Assembly (NCBI GenBank): GCA_033807695.1
Contig: CM066301.1
Coordinates: 4,464,001 to 4,528,000 of the forward strand
Source: Daedaleopsis sinensis
Taxonomy: Eukaryota > Basidiomycota > Agaricomycetes > Polyporales > Polyporaceae
Direction of reading: 5' to 3'
DNA length: 64,000 nucleotides
Below, in pieces: positions 10,839 to 23,388 of the stretch. The notes under the pieces were generated by a model. The model searched no databases. It saw nothing but the letters and a program-made list of their open reading frames with translations, and was not told the DNA's origin. Position numbers and translations under genes: made by a program. Within the stretch, counting starts at the first letter, position 1; each line of letters begins with the position of its first letter.

Positions 10839-13394
10839 ATGACCACCCGTAGCGACGGGCCGTCATCACGCCCTCCTTCCAAGTTTCCCAAATTCAAACG
10901 ATATGGTCGTGAGCATGAGCCGGACCACCCCGGGCCCCGCGCGCCATCCCCGGAGGTAGTTGAGCTGTTGGAAGATATCGTCCATGTTCCGACGATGTGA
11001 GTATCACATCATTGCGACGAGAACATGATTTGCTTACCCTGCTTGTAGTTCCACGGCAGAATGTGCCCTCAACGAAGACATCGGCGATGTTCCAGAAAGT
11101 GAGGATTCGCCGTCGCCAGGCGAGTCTGCAGGAGTTCCGGACGAAGATACTTCTCAGCCACCTAGGCTGAAGGTCAATCGTTTGGGAGACAACCGCTCTC
11201 GTAAGTGTTGTTACGCCGTGGAGCGAGTGCAGTTTCTGACGCACCTTTAGTGTCGACACGCAAGTGGTACCAAGCCCTCGTCGCCTCACAGGCCGGTTTC
11301 GATCGCATGGTGATCACTTCTCCCAACACTCTTTGGATTCCGCAGTACCCTAGGGAGACAACGGTGATTGAGACGTTCCTGGATGGCCACTGGGGCATAC
11401 ATGAATACTCGATGCACCCTCAGGATCTCTGTCGGGGTTGGTGGCACTTGGCGTGCATTCCCATGCGGCACGCGGTTGACGACATCGTGCTGGCTGAGAT
11501 TCTCGACGGCGCCGTCGATTGGAAGCACGATGGTTCCCTCGGATTCGATGGTCTGGGTTACATCACACTGGAACGTCAGGTTGACCTTATTATAGCTGCG
11601 AAGGATGCAATCACCGCATGTGAAGAAATGAAAGTGCCAGCCACAGTTCACAAGTACACGCGGTACCTTTCTACTATTCTGCAACAATTCGTCGACCGTA
11701 TGCGTCATCTCCCTGCAACACCCACGGTCGCCATCTCCGTCGCCGCACACATTCAACGCCTGACGCTGGAGCTGGTGGGGGTCAAGAATTACATGCAGAC
11801 TGTCGTGCCCCGTCTTGAGAGCAATCGAGACTATTCAGACGATGTGCTCCCTTTCTTGGGGGCGTTCGTGCGGGAAGGCAGTGATGCAGCTAGCCTGACA
11901 CGCGTTGGCATCCCCGTCTTTTTCCTCCAGCCATTGACGCATCAGCTCGCCGTATGGGAAGTCGTGGAGGCCAGCTCCAGACCATACATCCAGGAGACTA
12001 GACCTTGTAACCCCCCCATTCTCCACCACTCTCAAGCGTTCGCAGGGGTAGGCAACTTCACGGGAACGTGGCAGCGTAACATGGTCCTCGCGGTCTCGAA
12101 ACATTTGGGTGGGGCTCACCTGTCAACACTCTCTTTGGCCCAGTTTCCCGATGTCCCAGACTCGCGTCGTCCTCCTTCGGATACTGAACCAGCCAGGGAG
12201 AAGCGTCAGAGAGTGGAGGGACCTGAGCCGGGAGGGAAACATCTGGCGAGAGTGGTAGCCGCCAACCCTCATACCAGCTCGCCCTCTCCCCAAAAGAAAG
12301 CTCGTCGGGGCCGATGGGGCGGGAGCAAACGCGCGTCGGCTGGCGCTGGCGATTCCACCATTCCTGATCCGGATATCCCTTCCCAAGTTGCGCCCACGGG
12401 CCCCGCCGCCCTCCCTCCTCCCCCTCGCCAACCCGCTAAGACTTTCGTCCCTTCACTGTTCAGCGACGTGACGTCGGCATGGGAGATCGCTTTGAAAGCA
12501 GTGTCTCCCGTGGCACGGACCGCCAGCGCCCGCTACTTCTACCCGCCTCCCTTCCTTATGGATACTATATTCGACGCCACATACCTGCAGACTTTGCCGG
12601 TCGATCGAGCGACCCTAGCCCGGTATGACGAGAAGGTCCACCGCTATATCCACAACTTTGTCAGGATCCGTCCGTTCCTCCGCGCCCGCATCTTCGATCC
12701 CTCCCTATCCAACGATCCATTGAGTATCGCGGATTGGCGCGCAGCGTTGTGGGGGGATTACCGCTCCAAGAACCATCCTATTGGGCAACAGGCGTCTCCA
12801 GGGGAGGTTCGGCGCGCTAAACGCCGTCAGGACGGACATAACGATGTCAGCCGCGTGTTATCGCGCGTCGCTAGCTTTGCCTCGTACGACGCCCTGATGG
12901 TGGCACCTTATGACGGCGAGGACATAGACTACCGCACCGCATCCACTTCAACCGCCCTCCGACGCCGTATCGTTTGGGAATGTCACGAGGTAAACTTCAG
13001 GGCGGAAGTGATCGCGCTCGACACACTCCTCGTCCAGTCACCGTCTTGGTGGGAGGTCCATCGGTGGCAACGCGAGGCCGATATCACCGCGCTGTGGGGT
13101 GCCCCTCAAACAGTTACCAGTGTCGTGCCGAGGATGGATGAAGAGGATCGTCAGTTCCGCTGGAATTCTGACCCTGCGGACCAGACCTCGAAAGCCACAC
13201 TCAGGGCTCTTCTTAGCCTCATCAAGATCTGGCCAGATTGCCCCGTGTTCCTCGCTGGAGCTGCGCGCCGAGATTGGGATGACACAGAATTCGCGGACAT
13301 TCAGGGCCAGGCGATCGATTTCTACGTACGGACGTTTGTGAAGACATTCTTGCGCCTGCCGACTCCCCCGATTCCGTATCTATGTAATTTGTGA
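10839..13394 (+). CDS. Cargo protein 1, uncharacterised, 817 aa
   Basis: Three exons (10839-10996, 11049-11200, 11251-13394) with canonical GTGAGT and GTAAGT donors join in frame to 817 residues. Residues ~1-100 are acidic, proline-rich and disordered. Residues ~105-345 look globular: STRKWYQAL, TPxT-like ITSPNTLWIPQYP, then FLGAFVREGSDAASLTRVGIPVFFLQPL. I recall this last pattern (GAF, then a GIPVWF-like segment) from unannotated agaricomycete proteins, without a known function. A low-complexity basic linker (~395-455, KKARRGRWGGSKR, plausible nuclear signal) leads to a second globular part rich in Trp and Arg. No nuclease, polymerase or dioxygenase motif was recognised. It is the first of a head-to-tail cargo series, transcribed away from the transposase. 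Confidence 0.85.
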
Positions 13395-13623
13395 ACGTTG
13401 GTAACCGGACTTTGTATGTACTTTTGCAATTGATATCACGCGATTTTCTGGATCTATCTTCATGGTAAGTGTGGAATTATTATTGTTGGTATTGGCGTAC
13501 TGAAGCTCTTTGCAGCATGACCAAGTGTAGCTCTAAGTGTCTGGCGCTCGACTCCTCGTAAGTCCCCAACAGTGTTCTTGCTTGTAACTGCCCCAGTCCG
13601 CCTCCCCCCAACGACCCCTCAAG

Positions 13624-15725
13624 ATGCGCCAGAATTGGTCAGCGACCGACTACGAGATCGCTTTCATTCGGGAGCAATTCGACTCGTCTGCAATTCAAGA
13701 CGTCCTCCTGACGCAAGGCGAAGACGGTTTCGGGCACGCGACAGAGCTGATCTGCAAAGCTGTTACCACGCAGTTTGTCACGCCTTACCAGGGGGAGACC
13801 CATGAACAATTCCGCAAACGTCAACGTAACGCGAACTCTACCCAGCGGCCCAAAGTGTGTCAAATACCCCCGGAATCTCAGGAGGACTGGGAAAAACGAG
13901 TGAGCGAGCGTATGCCCAAGGTGAGACCCATTGTTACGAGATTTCGGGCGCGACTACATCATTCCCTCAGTACATCCTCAGGCGCGTGCGCGAGTGGTAT
14001 CGCAAAGTCAAGAAGGACGATCGCGCAGCCTCTCAGATGCCTCCCATCCCTAACTTACCCTCACCTCCGAGGCGTCGCGCTCTTAGCGGGTTCGACGTGT
14101 TCTCCAGGCGGGACGAAGATAGCGAGGATGATGACGCCGAGGTGATGCCCGAGGGGCGTTTCGACGTTGGCAATCACCGTCACAATGCTCACCTGCGGTG
14201 GTGCGCCATGAGCGACGAAGAGAAGGCGCCGTTCGAAGATCGTGCCCGCGAGATCAACCTCGAACGCGGCCACTCACCTGCGACTGCGCCGGGCAATGAG
14301 GGAGTTATTGGCGAGGGTCCTGGTATGACGACTATTCGCATGTGAGCGTTCCCCACATCACCATCGCGCCGCTCACCACTCAGCTCTTCTCCCAGGTCCT
14401 CTGAAGACGTTGCCCGATGGCTCAATGAAGTCATGAATGTCCTCCACACTCGATGCAACTGGGCGGGGACCATAATGGTCGGCGGACCTGATGAGGACGG
14501 GGAGACGAGGACGTTCATGTAAGTCGTTTGGTAGCCATTACGTCAACAAGCCAACCGACTGCCCTCGTTCCAGACGCTCCGTTGGACAGAACCGTCTTGG
14601 GGAAGATTTCCAGACCGCGCTCCAGGAAAATTTTCGGATCTCGCACAGTGCTTTGGAGAGCTTGCTCGCGTACTGGGTGGAGCTAGGTCGCAAAGGTACC
14701 GGCGCCCGGTCTCAGTATATATATCCACTCACATGTCTTCCAGACCCCACAGAGTACGACAAGGCCTCTGAGCGCAATCGTTGGCTCCAGCTGACAATGG
14801 AGATGCTCGAAGACAGGAACGTCATGACGCCTGAGGAGGAGGGACTTTTGGGGCGCCTGGGCGAGGCCATCACGAACAGTGAGTCATTGTCGCTTTGCAT
14901 CTTCCCCGCGCACCCCCACCAACTTGTCTGTAGTGATGCCCAAGGCTACGCCAGCGACTGGCGACGCTGTCGCTCAAGAGGGCATTGCCGCAGCTCCTCC
15001 ATCTGCCGACCACACCATGCCCCCGGAGTCGGCTGGGGATCCCGATGATATGGACGTTGACCAAGCCCCGGTGCCGAGTGCGCCGCCCGCCCCCGTCCAG
15101 GATCCCTTGGACACACAGCTTCCCTTGATCGAGTTGTCGCGCGGCGACCGGTTTACGACGGTTGATCTTGACGCTCTGCAAGGTACGTACTGACGTTGAG
15201 CCCATCGTCGCAACACGTGGGACTGATACACGCCCGCCAGTCATGAGGGCATTGGAAGTCGTGTTCTACGAACATGGAGTCCCACTGTCGACCCCCGCCG
15301 CGACTTCGAATCCCCCCGCCGAACCCGAGGATGCTCAAAGCGCCACACAAGCACTCGACGATGCTATGAGCGCGCTTCCTTCAAACGAGTCCGCTGCTTA
15401 TGCGGGGAGCTCGGACCTCACCAAGCGACCTGCAGACGCGGCAGTGGTGGGCAGCGACGTGGCCTCTACGAAGAAGCGCGCGGGGCGCGCCCCAGCCACT
15501 GCGGGCGTGACTATGGCTGACGCGGATGGGGCGGCCACGTACTCGCGCCCCCACCGCGAGTTGAAACCGACTGCCAAGATGGCCCAGCTTCGCGAGTAAG
15601 CTACTCTCCGCTATCCGTGTATTCGAATCTAACAGTCTTCCAGGGAAACCGCCAAAAGGGGCAGGAGGGTATCGGGAAGGGGAGGGTCCACCGGGCGAGG
15701 TGCACGTCCCGAAGGAGGAATTTAG
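13624..15725 (+). CDS. Cargo protein 2, HMG-box-like, 574 aa
   Basis: Eight exons (13624-13920, 13971-14341, 14396-14518, 14574-14686, 14744-14878, 14934-15182, 15241-15595, 15644-15725) all join in phase to 574 residues. Residues ~136-205 resemble an HMG box: RALSGFDVFSRR, an acidic insert, then HLRWCAMSDEEKAPFEDRAREINLER, i.e. the usual F-x-W...L-S-x-E-E-K-x-P-(F/Y)-x-x-x-A layout. This suggests sequence-tolerant DNA bending or chromatin binding. The C-terminal half is Pro/Ala/Asp-rich and ends in a basic tail (KRGRRVSGRGGSTGRG) likely to contact nucleic acid or direct nuclear import. HMG boxes are known partners of some fungal KDZ elements. The gap to the previous gene is ~230 bp. Gene model: strong; HMG assignment: moderate, because the acidic insert is unusual. 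Confidence 0.85.
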
Positions 15726-15965
15726 AGTACTCCAGCTATGTGGCCCATCTTTAGCGTACGTTCTTGGGGCCCGGAACATTGATCTAATAATCGTCAGACT
15801 CGCCTAGCGATCGTAAATCTGCCTGCATCTATCCGAGCCGTTCAAGCGCACAACGAATGCGCGTCATAAGATACCCACTAACCCACTAACTTGGCCCGTC
15901 TCTAAATCCCCCCGTCTCACCATCCTCCGTCTCACTCAACGACCACGTCTCCAACCCTCTCCGCC

Positions 15966-17129
15966 ATGCAAGCCCCGACCATGCTGGCGCGGTTTGTCTT
16001 TTGGAAAGATGTGAGTTTCGATCGCCTTATACTGTTACTCCCCACTGAAGGTTGCTAGGATGGGGACTTCCCGCTGTTCCGCACGGTTCCCGTCACGCCG
16101 GGCTTCAGTGTCGCTCTGACCGACATGTCATGGCTCGTCGAGGCCTGCGACGACCTTCTTTTCACCGCGTTGGAAGTCTACAACGTCCAGCGCGCAATGT
16201 GGAGAGTCAAGACACTCGAAAAGGGGCGTTTGAAGGACCTGGAGACGTATCCTACCACACTCATTCGCGTCGCGGGGGTTGAGGATTGCCCGCTTTTCGG
16301 CCTGGAGTTAGAGAACATCTACCGCGGGCTCGGATGGCCGGCAATATCACCCAACATCCCCGAGGAAGACAGTCGCATCGACACCTGCATGCGACCTCTC
16401 CGTGTTGTTGTCTGGCGAGAGGTATGCCTGTGCCCTGCATCAAGATGACACGCTAACGTTGTACGCAGAACGGCGAGGACCCTATAGTGCACATCATCAA
16501 TTTCAGCTCGGACAACTGGGTTCGACTAGACGACTTCAACAGCCTGTACGTTGACCTCGATGTCCGTTGCAATGTCCTCCGGTACTACCCCGACGAGCAA
16601 GATTGGCACCTCCAAACGATCATGTGTGGCTTCTACGTGGAGCCAGAATACGACACCATCCTGCTCAAGTTTACGGAAGTGACGATCACAATAGGGTTCG
16701 GACACGAGGTTGAGCAATTCGCCAAGTTGTATCAACCGCAGGAGGGATTCGGAGAGGGGTGGTACCCTGCTGGGTATGAGGTGAGTACATATCCACGATC
16801 ATCTACACCGCTGACCAAAGTATCAGACGAATCACAACCTCGCAAAGGCGATCTGCGGAGCCTTGGACGTGATGACGACTATTCCTTTCGACTTTCGCCC
16901 ATGCACTACCACTACTCAGACACCCAGCACCCCAGAACCGGAGGGCGTTATTGCAGGCGATGGAGAGTCGACCAGATTGATGGTGGACACCGAGTGCGAT
17001 GAGATGGGTAGAGTAGACGATGTCGCCCTACTAGCGAACTCTGGGGCGGGTGGGCTGAAGCGGCCTCAACCCGATGAGTCTGGGTCGGAAGACTCGAGCC
17101 CCCGAGTGCGTCGAGCTCGGTACGAGTAA
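15966..17129 (+). CDS. Cargo protein 3, uncharacterised, 340 aa
   Basis: Four exons (15966-16010, 16059-16421, 16469-16780, 16827-17129) join in frame to 340 residues. The body (~1-240) is globular with many aromatic and acidic residues (FPLFRTVPVTPGF, DMSWLVEACDDLLF, NFSSDNWVRLDDFNSLYVDLDVRC). The last ~90 residues are disordered and acidic and end in a basic RVRRARYE. I recognise no family. The clean exon phases and lack of stops argue for a maintained gene. It lies 240 bp after the HMG-box gene on the same strand, so it is part of the cargo series. Confidence 0.8.
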
Positions 17130-17630
17130 ACTTGCCTCATTGGCCGCGTAGAACGTCCATCTTTGGTCACACATATGACCGCTCACCGGGCACCGATTTC
17201 AGAGTACGCTCCGCAATAGACCTCGCATAATGTGATCCCGTCGTATACAGTTCGCCTCAGTGACAACGCCATTGAACGACCCTTACGACGTCGCACACCC
17301 TGCTCCGTCGTCCTCGTGACAAACCCAAGCCCAGATGGATGGCCTCCGAAGATCCCGATGTCGCTAGACTGCTTGTTTCACCATGCAATATTTCAGTTAT
17401 CTTGTTTCCTCTCCCGCTCGCCAGCTAATGCAATATCATTCAGGGTCTGTGCATCGCTTACGAAAACCACAACACTTCAACGATTGGTCAGCCCAGACAT
17501 TGGAGTGACCCGCATAGACCGCCCAAGTCCTATATAATACCATACCAACCGATTGTCGCGCCCCACCTAATCCGCTGTGCAGAAATTCATTGCCTCATCT
17601 TCTTACACTCTCGTTCAATACCTTCCCCCG
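17130..17630. other. Intergenic spacer between cargo genes 3 and 4
   Basis: About 500 bp, CT-rich towards the 3' side. CCTATATAATACC near 17529-17541 looks like a TATA box ~95 bp upstream of the next ATG. No coding signal. Confidence 0.5.
17530..17541 (+). promoter_or_regulatory. Probable TATA box of cargo gene 4
   Basis: CTATATAATACC lies ~95 bp before the ATG at 17631, followed by a CT-rich leader typical of fungal transcription starts. Confidence 0.5.
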
Positions 17631-19369
17631 ATGCCTTTTCAATCCCGCCCTGTTCGGAACCGACACATCGTCGTGCCTCTCCGCGATGCGCCGTCGAGCA
17701 AGTACAGCATCGAACGACGGGCCTTGTGCCACCTCGACGCCTACAAACGGCTGCCCGACTTCCCCGATGTCTGTCCTGCGTGCCAGAGGGCCGACACCCG
17801 CCTCTGGCTACAAGTCTGTTATGACGACCATATAGCCGGTCTCTGGAGCATGGCGGTGAGTAGATAACACGCATTCCCTCGGATGTGATGCTAACTGCGA
17901 GCTACCAGTGCGACAACAGACCATGCCGCCACGTCCATATACCGGAGCAGGTTGGGCCGACAGGGATTCATGCCGCAAACATAATGGCGTTACTCACCGA
18001 CGAGGCAGGCGTCGCCGCGACGCAACGCCAGATCGAAGCAGATGCGCAAGTCGCGCGCGACTTAGAGCGCGCCGAACGCGCAGCTGAGAACAATTCCAAA
18101 CGCGCGGGCCGAGTCTTGAAGGCGGTGTCTCGAGAGGACAGCAAGAAGGGCTCAGCCCAGGCTCGCGCGCGCAAACAGGATGCGGCCGCCAATGCGGCTG
18201 CTAAGGCTCTGCGCGCTCAGCTCGCGGCTGGTCAGACTGGTGTGACTCGTCGACGAGGCCGCCAGGTATGTGTCTCTGTCACTCATATTGGGTATCAGTG
18301 AGCTAATGGGCGGTCCAGAGGAAAGCTCCCGTGGCCGAAGTCGAGCGGAAGGGCGCGATGCTAGTCTGGACTAAGGTGAGGATTACTCTATGTGCTACAG
18401 TTCACCACGTCTCAACTGCTGTTCGCGACTGCCATAGGATGCGCACCCACCAACTGAGCACGACGTCGTCATCGCCGCGGACGGCAAATTCGACGTGGCG
18501 CACCACCCGTTCCTTGTCAACCGGTCCTTCAAGTTCTGGGTCGCTGATGAGGCAGCGTGGGCTTGGGATATGAACTCGCCCATGCAAGTCCCGCGCGATC
18601 ACACAACTGTGCTCGTTCGTCTGGATGGAGTACACCAACCGCTCGGATTCCCGGAGCAACTCCACGTCGTCGAGAACATACGTGGAGAGAGTGAGGCCGC
18701 GCGCAAGCGCACACTCAAGGCCGCACAAACGCACCTTCAAGCGGTGAACGCGCGGGAGTGGGACGTCGAGCACGCCTGGGTGACCTTTTGGTGGAAGGTG
18801 CGTATGCGTTCAAGCGGACGAGTATCTTCTAACCAATGTTCTAGGACTATGTGGAGCCGCGCGTCTCGCACATGCGATACAGCCAGAGCGGCATGATTAA
18901 CCTCAGTCATCACGACGAGATTATGTCAATCTGGAAGACGACAGGCTTGCCCGGCGAGGTCGACGTGTGGATCCCGGAACGCTCGGATTGGATGACCTAC
19001 CGGATAACGAACGACATTCCCGTACCGCACGCACAGTTTTCGTTGCTCATTCGGCTGCCGGACGTGGACGGTCTCGTGAACTTCCCCGTCGAGCTCTATG
19101 CCCTCCATCATCCCCGCGCCCCACGCCTACCTTTCGCAAGCATTCCCCGCGGGCTTGGTGCCAGCAAGGACATCGAAGGCAGCGCCAAGGCGACAGGTAC
19201 GGCCCTCAAGAACGTCAAGCGCGGGGGCAAGCGCGCGCGCGGCAAGAACGTCGCGCTCGCCACCCCCGAATGCTCGCGCGTCGCAGGAGACCTCTCCGAG
19301 GTTGGCGTGGCCTTGGCGAACACTCTTGGAGGTAACGCGGGCATGGACCTGAACGAGTGGATGTTGTAG
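17631..19369 (+). CDS. Cargo protein 4, Cys-containing with basic coiled segment, 507 aa
   Basis: Five exons (17631-17855, 17909-18265, 18319-18375, 18438-18797, 18845-19369) join in phase to 507 residues. The N-terminal ~85 residues hold spaced cysteines and histidines (CHLDAY, CPACQ, VCYDDH, CDNRPCRHVH) that could bind zinc. Residues ~105-195 are a charged, alanine-rich probable coiled coil (EADAQVARDLERAERAAEN...) with a basic end. Residues ~215-410 are globular with WVADEAAWAWDM, WVTFWWKDYVEPRVSHMRY and EIMSIWKTTGLPGEVDVWIPERSDW. The tail is rich in Lys/Arg (KNVKRGGKRARGKN). No known enzyme signature was seen. Nuclear or nucleic-acid association is an inference from composition. Confidence 0.83.
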
Positions 19370-20020
19370 ATGGTAAGCATGTGTGTTCCGAAGTCCTCAA
19401 AGCTAAACTGACGTCTTCTTACCATTCAGAGAACTGGGTTACCTGCCAGACGATCACAACAATATACCCGACTATATGTATCTGTCGCGATCTACGCCTA
19501 CTACCGTCGTACTGATTTTTGGAGCGCATTTGGGACACTCACTCTCGTATTCCATCCCCCCTGCGGTTTCCGTCACACTCCTTAATAATGTCTTCGCCTG
19601 CATGATAGTCTCTGAAATGTAAATATCTGACTGGATGTACTGCGGGACAAACATACATGGACGCGTCCTCGATACAGCACAGTGACAAATGGTAACGTAC
19701 GCAGGTGGATATTTACATCACGGTGTTCGAGCATCCAAGGAACGAGGGCGAAGATGAGTGGGGAGGTACATTGAGATATGATGATATTGTGGCTGACTGG
19801 GAGTCATAGGAAACCGAATACGCGTGCGCGTGAAGGCGAGAACATGGTCAGGGCAAGCTCAGACGGGGCACGGCCGATCAGAACCATGTCGCCAATAAGA
19901 ATTTAGCGCGCGGAGTACGGTGGGAGGCGCCCGCGCGCGCACGCATCACGGCCCAAAAACAGGTCTTGTTTCGCTGGCCGCCTGTTCTTCCAAACCGCCT
20001 CTCTACTGTTCGACACCACC
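19370..20020. other. Intergenic spacer between cargo genes 4 and 5
   Basis: About 650 bp including the 3' UTR of cargo gene 4. No convincing frame. The last ~100 bp before 20021 are GC-rich with alternating CG (GCGCGCGCGC near 19930). Confidence 0.5.
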
Positions 20021-20948
20021 ATGGGCTTCGAATTATCAAGATACCACGGTGTTCGCGACACGCGCGCGCAGCAGCAGCAGCGACCGGTGAGCCTACCAGA
20101 AGTGTCGCGGCAAGACGCAGCGTCCGACTACAGGTGGGGAGAGCCGATTGGGGGAGGGTGGGGCCCAGGTGGGTGGAACGATGAGGATGAACAGGTGTGT
20201 GCACGTTGGAAGACTACGATACGCAACTAACTAGAGGTTTGGGGGGCTGGTAGGGAGGCGCATGGGGGGCCCCGACTCCTTGGGATCACTCTCTCGAAAC
20301 GCACGCGGAGATGATAGCCCCCCAACGCCCGCTTTGGAGTCCCCGGACTGCCCGCCTCCTAATACACGCTAGTGTCCCTCGGCGCAATGCAGACATCGGC
20401 CACATTGATATCCGAGTGGACTTGGAGGACGTCGCGCCGGAGACTGGGACATGGCTTCGCAGTAGAGTGGTGAGTCGTGGAGTGCTCAATGCGCTGCTAG
20501 GACTGACGCGCGATCGCCAGCTTCCGTTTCCCGCGTCCCTTGAAGCTACAACAGCGTGGAGGGAAGGTGTTCCTCAACCAGTGCCCATAGATCGCCTGGA
20601 TGAAGAGCACCAAAATGCGCTATCGCAGTTGGTGGCGATCTTACGGTACTTTGGAAGTCGCTCGTCTGGAAGGGTCGAGGCTCAACTTCAGGAGGAGTGG
20701 CAACGCTTAACTTTGCTCGTCCTGGAGATCTGCCATGATATGCATGTAGATGACCATTCGCGGATGAGTATGCTGTGGATCGAGGCACGTACCTTTTTGC
20801 CGGTAAGTGATGTCCCTCCAAAAGAAGAAGTGCCATACATTGACCACCGTAACGTTAGCCGGAAGCGTTTGTCGGCGGCGTCATGCCGACTCCTTTGGAG
20901 GACCTAGCGAGATGGGCTGACAGATGGTCGCGACAGGACCGCAATTGA
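20021..20948 (+). CDS. Cargo protein 5, uncharacterised, 270 aa
   Basis: Three exons (20021-20194, 20254-20802, 20859-20948) join in frame to 270 residues. The N-terminal ~75 residues are low complexity (a short Gln run, then Gly/Trp-rich GEPIGGGWGPGGW), followed by a likely helical domain (HIDIRVDLEDVAPETGTWLRS, QEEWQRLTLLVLEICHDMH) and a Trp-rich end (ARWADRWSRQDRN). The acceptor at 20253 (CTGGTAG) was preferred because the next in-frame path upstream meets a stop. No family recognised. Last member of the clean cargo series before a long GC-rich non-coding stretch. Confidence 0.72.
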
Positions 20949-23388
20949 GCCTCGTTTGTCGTGATAATGTGTATTCTCACCACATAGGGCATCATGTCGC
21001 ATTTTTGAATGACCCAAGCCGCAGAAGGTGTGATACACGACTTGACAGCTAATAAAGGAGTGGCTGCTGCGAGAGAGAGAACCGGACGCATGGGAGAGAA
21101 GTACATGAAAGCCCAAGGTAAGTCTGGTCGTAACCTGCCTGGTGTTCGACCCATGCGAGATGTCTGAGAGTATGTGGATCAGGTCGGCGCGATCTGACTT
21201 CGGGAGGTGGGCCAACTAGACGGGCGCAGAGAACCCGCGCGCAGTCCGAGCGCAGAGGGCACGCAGGTTGACAGATGTCGACTTTGACGTTACCAAAGGC
21301 GCCGCCGGAGACAGCGACATGTCCTACTGAGTGCCTCTTAGCGGTTGTGCGCACGAGTCACGACCTGAATCACCTATATGAGCTGTGCTGGGTGTACCGT
21401 AGCGGCAGACGACGTGACGATACCTGGCGGTCGGGACCCCGCGCGCGACGACGAAGCCTTGGATACATGTGCTCTTCGGGCACGGTCAAGAGTGCTACCC
21501 AGGGGACCGCATGTGCACATTATGCCCGTCACTAGCTGGGGGTGCAATTACACAGGCACTGAAGGAAGGAGGGCGACGCGGGACGGGGACTATGAGAGCC
21601 GTTGGGGGTGGTGGCGGAAATATGCTTGGGCGCATGATCTGCACGATGTGCACGGAGGGGCTTGCGGTCGAGCCCTGGTTGGCAGGTCGAACACGCAAAC
21701 ATGGGTGCGCATGGGAAGACGCGTGCGCATCTCGCGCCCGCGGGGGGCGTGAGGTGTGGGTCTACAGCTTCCCGTGCGAGACCATGGCGATGCGCGGCGT
21801 GCGTGCCCCGTTCTCGTGAGCTGAGGAGAGGGGGAGCTCGAGCGGCGTCGAGGTCGAAGCTGAGCGCCGCTCGCGCGACGGCCGGGGTTAAGCTGCTAGC
21901 TACGTCGTTGGGCAGCCCGAGCCGAGCTCGTAGCGCGTGATGACGGCGCGACCACCAAGCACTTGCGCGCCCATCGCGAGGGTCGGGGTCGCGCCCCCCG
22001 TGGGCGGGCAGCTGGTCCGTTGAGGGGCGGGTCGCGGTCACCGTGACGGGGGAGATGCTCAGCTGCGCGATGGCCGCAGCTGCGCGATGGCCGCGCACGC
22101 GTCCGACGTCGCGTGATGTGCGGGCAGGTTCGAAATAGCGGGTTCGCGAGCACCGTCGTGGGCGGGGAGCTGCCCAACTGCGCGGTAGCTGCGGACGCGT
22201 TCGATGTCGTGTGGAGCTGCTCAGCTGGGCGATGACAGCGGACGTGTCCGACAGCGTGTGATGCGCGGACTGATGGGGACGCGTCCGACATCGTGTGCGT
22301 CGTGGGCGGGGGACTGCTCAGCTGCACGATGGCCGCGGACGCGTCCTACGCCTTGTGATGCGCCCAGGGTGGAGATCGCTGCGTCGCGTGCACCGCAGTA
22401 GGCGGGGAGGTGCTCAGCTGGACGATAGCTGCGGACGCGACCGATGTGTGGTGCTTCTCAGCTGCGAGATGGGCGCGCACACGTGGAGGGGCAGCAAAGG
22501 CCTGCGGGGCCCACCTGTGGACGTCAGTGAGCACGTGTCGGTCGTCGCGCGAATGTCGGCGGCCCCATGCGGACATAGTCGCAGACGTACGCGTGCTGGG
22601 TCATCGGGGGTCGGTTGTCGCGCGCGGATGTCGGTGGGCGCGCGGCCAGCAGACGAGGCAGACGGGGGGCCCGCCGACAACGCGCTCGCAGACGACGGGT
22701 CCGCAGATGACGGGCCCGCAAGAGTCGATGGCTGCTCGCGGACGTCAGTGAGCACGACCCTTGCCTGCTGCATGCAGACGTCCGTGAGCAGCGCGAGACA
22801 GCGAGCGTTGGTCGCGCGATGGTGTGCAGCGGGAGCCCCATGTGCGGACACGCGTGTGCTAGGATGTCAGCCAAGAACGTGTGACAGCTGGCCGGGATGG
22901 ATGCGCGCGGGCGCGCTCGGCGCAGTTGCGCGATGGGGATGGTCGTGGAAGTGTGCAGCGTATGGGGCAAGCAGCGGACGGCGGGCTTAGACGCAGCTGC
23001 CAGCGGACTCGAGCGCGTGGTCGCGGTGATTGGGAAGATGTTCCTCGGCGACTTGTGCTCAAACGGGCGGGCGGAGGGGAGGAGACTGACGGGTGGAGGG
23101 TACATGTCGGCGAGTGCGAGGGCGGGATGGTGTCAGGGCTGTGTCACCAAAGTGCACAGCGGCGAGGAGCGTCGAGTGTCGGAAGGGCAAATGAGACTTG
23201 AACTGACTGTGTCCGACGACAACAGTGAACAGCGCAGAACAGAGCAAAGCCGGGAGGCAGAGAGGGCGGGGTCGGGCGTAGGCAGGGCGCTAGGAACAGC
23301 TTGTGAGCTATTTTTGGCATGCCTCGGGGCGGGGCATTGCGCTCACTGGGCTCAACGTTGCACAGCGCGGACTGCAGGGAAGCCAACC
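20949..23388. other. GC-rich cargo-poor region of the KDZ element
   Basis: About 2.4 kb without a supported gene, although its GC content leaves long frames open on both strands. Positions 22030-22480 are a degenerate tandem repeat listed separately. The 22500-23300 part is similarly CG-rich with no clear period. Confidence 0.55.
22030..22480. repeat. Degenerate GC-rich tandem repeat
   Basis: A motif close to GGGGAGCTGCTCAGCTGCGC, then GATGGCCGCGGACGCGTCCGA and a CGTGTGATGCG tail, recurs about six times at variable spacing of roughly 55-90 bp. Each unit contains the palindrome GCTCAGCTG/CAGCTGAGC-like core and a CGCGTCCG block. Many units differ by transitions, so the array is old or mutated. 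Confidence 0.65.

Noticed and set aside
10839..13394. Idea that cargo protein 1 is the TET/JBP dioxygenase known from some KDZ elements
   Set aside because: No H-x-D...H iron-binding pattern with the expected spacing and no double-stranded beta-helix-like region could be seen.
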